A stretch of 38,665 bases of DNA from Flammeovirga sp. EKP202 (GTDB taxonomy: Bacteria; Bacteroidota; Bacteroidia; Cytophagales; Flammeovirgaceae), in contig NZ_JACVVP010000065.1 of the NCBI RefSeq assembly GCF_014534745.1, positions 1 through 38,665 on the forward strand, read 5' to 3'. Below the pieces are notes generated by a model. The model was not told the DNA's origin, did not search any database, and saw nothing but the letters and a program-made list of their open reading frames with translations. This document shows positions 35,427 through 38,665 of this stretch, piece after piece; position 1 is the first letter of the stretch; the number at the start of each line of letters is the position of its first letter. The position numbers and the translations under genes were made by a program.

Positions 35427-35471
35427 AATACTCACTCGTTAGGTATGAATACATTTTCTCAAGTGAGTATT
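35427..35471. repeat. Inverted repeat after the COG0523 gene
   Basis: AATACTCACT (35427-35436) and AGTGAGTATT (35462-35471) can form a 10-bp stem, with a T-rich tail on the plus strand only. No plus-strand gene ends here, so it may be a 3' stem for the minus-strand amidohydrolase/COG0523 transcript. Confidence 0.45.
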
Positions 35472-35489
35472 TTTATTCCCCTGTTTCCC

Positions 35490-36536
35490 TTAGTCAAGAA
35501 GAGCTTCTGTAAGGTTTTTCTCTAGAAGGTCCTTATTGATGGTTCCTTTGTTGGCTATAAATACCAGCTCTGAAAGCGGTTTATCATTCTCCCAGTTTTC
35601 ATCAGCTTTGAGTGTCCATCGTTTACTCACTCTTTGGTAAATCATCTTTTTATCAAGATTATTATCCAATTGTAATACGCCTTTTGCTCTGATAATTTGA
35701 TCAGGAAGATTGCTGATGACTTTATTGAATTTTTCTTCATTGAAAGGTTGATCAAAAGAAAAACTGATACTCTCAAAAGGTTGGCTATGCTTTACTTTTT
35801 TTGACTCATCTTCTTTGTGATCTGCAGAAACCCCTAATATCACATCAGTAGCTACTTCACCGTTGTAAGTTTCTATAATTGATTTATTCGGAAAATTATC
35901 GTTCATAAAGACAATGACCTTTTCTCTTTCTTCATCACTGAGTAGGTCTAATTTACCGATAGATATAATGTCTGCAGATTCTAACTGATCGATGAATAAA
36001 GCATTACTTGTTTGGTCTTCAATTCTGTCAAAAAGAGTTTCCGCATCGACTAAAGAGATAATGCCATCCAAACGAATGGATTTATTCGATAAGATAATTT
36101 GAGCAATTGAACCCGGTTCAGCCACTCCACTACATTCTAAAATGATCGCATCAGGTTGTTCTTCTCTCTCTGTGATTTCAATCAAAGATTTCGTAAGATC
36201 ACTTGATACTGCACAACAAGCACAACCATTACTCAAGTTGATCATGTTGTCAGTTTGTGATTCGATCATTGCAGAATCAATGTTGATTTTACCAAAATCG
36301 TTGACAAGAACGGTTATTTTTCGTCCTCCAGGATTTTGTAATAAATGATTCAGCATAGTGGTTTTCCCTGCACCTAAAAAGCCCCCAAGAATGGTTAGTG
36401 GCAATGTTTTTTCTATGACTTTAGGGATTTCAGGCATTGCCATTGCAGCAAAGATTAAGCCCGATAGTGTTGTTCTAGCCTCTAATGCTTGATCTAAAGG
36501 ATTTCTATTAATTTGTTGTTTTGAATTATAAGTCAT
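35490..36536 (-). CDS. COG0523 (CobW/ZNG1-type) metallochaperone GTPase
   Basis: Encodes 348 residues from ATG 36536, 4 bp after the upstream gene's stop; an ATG at 36563 is also possible. P-loop GGFLGAGKTT (51-60), the metal-binding GCACC motif (Cys105, Cys107, Cys108), and LECSGVAEP (Walker B region) follow in order. The G4 motif reads GKLD, not NKxD. The C-terminal CobW_C domain runs from about 245. A 45-residue N-terminal extension (QALEARTTLSGLIFAAMAM) is unusual. COG0523 proteins insert or deliver Zn, Co or Fe to client enzymes. Its operon partner, a metal-dependent amidohydrolase, is a plausible client. Confidence 0.9.
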   Translation of the reverse strand: MTYNSKQQINRNPLDQALEARTTLSGLIFAAMAMPEIPKVIEKTLPLTILGGFLGAGKTTMLNHLLQNPGGRKITVLVNDFGKINIDSAMIESQTDNMINLSNGCACCAVSSDLTKSLIEITEREEQPDAIILECSGVAEPGSIAQIILSNKSIRLDGIISLVDAETLFDRIEDQTSNALFIDQLESADIISIGKLDLLSDEEREKVIVFMNDNFPNKSIIETYNGEVATDVILGVSADHKEDESKKVKHSQPFESISFSFDQPFNEEKFNKVISNLPDQIIRAKGVLQLDNNLDKKMIYQRVSKRWTLKADENWENDKPLSELVFIANKGTINKDLLEKNLTEALLD

Positions 36537-36540
36537 TGGA

Positions 36541-38193
36541 TTAGTTTTTAAAAGTTTTACCATTCATTACTGTACCCCAGATATTAATATCTTTGATCTT
36601 AGTGGTAGGAATTTCCATAGGATCTTCATCTAAAATCGTAAAGTCTGCAAACTTACCGGGCTCAAGGCTTCCGATTCTATCTTCCATTCCAAGAATGTAA
36701 GCAGCATCAATTGTTACTGCTCTTAACGCTCTTTCTACACCAATACTTTCATGACCTGCTACCACTGTTTTTCCATCTTCAGCAATTCTATTTACAGCTG
36801 CATAAACCGCCGTTAATGGGTGCATGGGTACCACTACTTGTGGGTAATCTGAGTGTAATGCGAAAATGACTCCTTCTCTTTCTAATGAACCTAAACGTGC
36901 TTCTGCTTGTGCTCTATCTGGCCCGTAAGCATTGTCTGAATGTAACAATGATCTAAAGTGAGAGAAATAATTATTCACACTTGCCAATCCACCTAAAGCA
37001 TGTAGCTTTCTTGCTTGCATTGGGTTACTGATCGAATAATGTTCAATCGTAAATCTATGATCAAATCTTGGGTGTTCCGACTGAAGTTGTTCTAACATCG
37101 CTAATGTTTCATCTACAGCGTTATCGCCATTGGCATGACAGTGTACTTGGAAACCTGCTTCCCAATAAGGTCTCATTCCTTCGATTGTAGCATCACCTGG
37201 AAGGCCATTACCCCCATCTAAATAACCAGGGAAATTCACTTTAGAACCCATAAGAGGGAAAGAACCGTCACTTAAGAATTTTATTCCATTGAAGTATAAT
37301 CGATCTGAATTGTATTGGTTTAAACTTTTTACAAACTCAACGGCTTTATCACCAAATTGAGCATTAAACGTAGGGCCATGAGGAACCAAATTTAAACGGA
37401 TAGGGAAGTTTTCATCTTTAGACACTTCTAAGTGATCTTTTAATTCTGCTTCATAATTGATCACACCAAACATCAAATCTGATATTGTTGTTACACCAGC
37501 TTTTTTTCCAATATCTGCCATAAATCTCAAGCCATTGGCTCCACCAAGTTCAGTAATGACAGGCATGATGGGTGCTATACCATAAACAACTCCTTCCGTT
37601 TCTGTAAATACACCACTTAATCTACCATCCTCATATTTTTCAATATGTGAAGAATTCACTTTTGAGGCACTAGTCATTTCCAAAGCTGGGCTATTTAAGT
37701 AAGCGAAGTGAGGGGCAAATCCAATAACAAATATGGGTCTCGTTGAAGAAACTTGATCAAGCACATCTCTATGCATTTGTCCTCCTTGGTTTGCAGGGTC
37801 AAATCCCCAAGCAATAATTGGCTCGTTAGGATCTTCTTTTTTAGCATCAATTTCTTTTAAGTAGTCAATGACATCTTGGTATTTTGGGTGGGGAGGATTC
37901 ATTCCATCTCTACCAGGCCAAGGTAATGGTCCAATATAATCTAATGCCATAAACCCTGCTGACATCCAACAATGAGAGTGAGGCTCGATCATCCCTGGAA
38001 TAATTACTTTATCTTTAAATGTATCATCATAAGTTACTTCATATCTATCTAACCATGGCTTCATAAATTCTAATGTTCCCACTGAAAGTACTTTTCCATC
38101 TAAAACAGCAATAGCTTCTGCTTCTGGACGACCTTGGTCCATAGTTCTGATTTTCTTTGCTGTGTAAACTGTAATTTTTTCTTTGTTTTTCAT
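36541..38193 (-). CDS. YtcJ-type metal-dependent amidohydrolase
   Basis: Encodes 550 residues from MKNKEKITVY. The frame runs to 38262, but that start lies at the -7 box, so 38193 is chosen. There is no signal peptide, so it is cytoplasmic. The N-terminal composite strands lead to the TIM barrel with metal motif H72-S-H74 (GMIEPHSHCW). Later: HANGD (VHCHANGDNAVD), IEHYS and LHSDYP. It ends with the second composite strand EPGKFADFTILDEDP. This is the amidohydrolase 3 (YtcJ) family, which cleaves amide or carbamate-type bonds; substrate not determined. First gene of a two-gene operon with the COG0523 GTPase. Confidence 0.9.
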   Translation of the reverse strand: MKNKEKITVYTAKKIRTMDQGRPEAEAIAVLDGKVLSVGTLEFMKPWLDRYEVTYDDTFKDKVIIPGMIEPHSHCWMSAGFMALDYIGPLPWPGRDGMNPPHPKYQDVIDYLKEIDAKKEDPNEPIIAWGFDPANQGGQMHRDVLDQVSSTRPIFVIGFAPHFAYLNSPALEMTSASKVNSSHIEKYEDGRLSGVFTETEGVVYGIAPIMPVITELGGANGLRFMADIGKKAGVTTISDLMFGVINYEAELKDHLEVSKDENFPIRLNLVPHGPTFNAQFGDKAVEFVKSLNQYNSDRLYFNGIKFLSDGSFPLMGSKVNFPGYLDGGNGLPGDATIEGMRPYWEAGFQVHCHANGDNAVDETLAMLEQLQSEHPRFDHRFTIEHYSISNPMQARKLHALGGLASVNNYFSHFRSLLHSDNAYGPDRAQAEARLGSLEREGVIFALHSDYPQVVVPMHPLTAVYAAVNRIAEDGKTVVAGHESIGVERALRAVTIDAAYILGMEDRIGSLEPGKFADFTILDEDPMEIPTTKIKDINIWGTVMNGKTFKN

Positions 38194-38259
38194 TTTTATA
38201 ATAGCATTGAAATTGTTGAAGAAGAAGATTGATTCTGTCTTCTTTAATAGCTTATGAAA

Positions 38260-38314
38260 CAAAGATCTAGGTTTTTAAAAGGAATGAATTACAAGATAAA
38301 GGCTGCTGTATACA
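38260..38314 (-). promoter_or_regulatory. Direct-repeat promoter of the YtcJ-COG0523 operon
   Basis: Minus strand: distal TGTATAC (38308-38314), proximal TGTAATTCATTC (38282-38293), 14 bp, then GATCTTTG (38260-38267). Half-sites are 21 bp apart. The weakest match of the seven. Confidence 0.65.
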
Positions 38315-38365
38315 AGGAATCGGCTAAAACAGAATTGAGTTCGATAATAGAGGTTTTAGAATAAA

Positions 38366-38513
38366 ATGACGTGCACCATGACTGAAGTAATGGGCTTGTG
38401 ATACGAACTCCGACAACACTAAAGTGTTGCCTACGTTACCAACCTTCAAGACTTGAGTCTTGATGAGGTTGGTTTATCACCTACCCATAGTTTAACTATG
38501 GTGCACGAAACAT
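38366..38513 (-). repeat. Structured inverted-terminal repeat element, copy B
   Basis: The reverse orientation of the element at 29086-29234. The ends are exact: GTGCACCAT and ATGGTGCAC. Internal hairpins are CATAGTT/AACTATG, CAAGACT/AGTCTTG, CAACACT/AGTGTTG and the closing stem GTGATA/TATCAC. Between copies some stem positions differ but keep pairing (for example GGTGGTA versus GGTGATA opposite TATCACC). Confidence 0.85.
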
Positions 38514-38539
38514 TCCAAATTTTCTATCCTATTACATAT

Positions 38540-38572
38540 AAAAAGACCAAAGTGATTAACACCTTGGCCTTT
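38540..38572 (-). terminator. Probable terminator of an off-window minus-strand gene
   Basis: Minus strand: 13-bp stem AAAGGCCAAGGTG/CACTTTGGTCTTT (two G.U pairs) with a 5-nt loop is followed by Ts. From 38573 to the window end I see no complete gene; a gene reading leftward probably ends near or beyond the edge. Confidence 0.65.
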
Positions 38573-38665
38573 ATGCGGATAATACTAATACATTGTAAAA
38601 TAAATTACCGTTAGCTTTCAGTCTGTATTTCTACTAGATTTTATAGGACCTACTTTCAAACTTCT

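Noticed and set aside
29086-38513. Reading the inverted element copies as ends of a composite transposon
   Set aside because: No transposase lies between them, the intervening genes look native in composition, and the element itself has its own short terminal inverted repeats. Independent insertion fits better.

Overview
The window comes from a low-GC Bacteroidota chromosome, most likely a marine Cytophagales/Flammeovirga-like bacterium; this is an inference from several signs. Promoters match the Bacteroidota TTTG-N19-TAnnTTTG pattern, at two sites exactly. Many genes encode secreted proteins with short signal peptides ending in A-Q, and one has the C-terminal layout of type IX secretion cargo. 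The gene families are common in that phylum. No phage, plasmid, IS transposase, rRNA or CRISPR array is visible.

Layout. 1-1630: two tRNA-Gly(TCC) and two tRNA-Tyr(GTA) genes on the minus strand, a secreted protein, then tRNA-Trp(CCA). 1745-4770: the secE-nusG-rplK-rplA-rplJ-rplL block, closed by a strong terminator with no rpoB/rpoC behind it. 4840-10229: minus-strand genes for a type IX-like secreted protein, a DUF1573 protein, a DUF1294 membrane protein and a large GH31 alpha-glycosidase. 10345-14304: a 2-hydroxyacid dehydrogenase, then an RNA-repair operon (ATP-dependent RNA ligase, HD-Pnk end-healing enzyme, SAM methyltransferase) with a structured leader. 14383-16951: a membrane transporter, a beta-barrel protein and an orphan. 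17141-22678: a complete heavy-metal RND efflux system (TolC-type channel, adaptor, CzcA/CusA-type pump). 22751-27040: a PAS histidine kinase, an HMA-AraC fusion regulator, a U32 (TrhP-like) protein and a ferredoxin.

27125-38193 is a run of ten minus-strand genes in seven transcription units: small secreted protein; DcaP-like porin; amidohydrolase with an internal deletion; two paralogous SxxK serine hydrolases; TRIC-family membrane protein with ABM-domain and MerC-like proteins; and a YtcJ-type amidohydrolase with a COG0523 metal-chaperone GTPase. All seven units have the same promoter design: two direct half-sites (about TGYAAAT) usually 21 bp apart, the proximal one at a fixed distance from a GATATTTG-like -7 box. 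This looks like an AraC-family regulon for uptake and hydrolysis of an amide or peptide-like substrate with metal supply. The regulator may be the nearby HMA-AraC protein, but that is not shown.

Two inverted copies of a 150-bp, multi-hairpin element with GTGCACCAT termini lie at 29.1 kb and 38.4 kb. I could not match this element to a known family.
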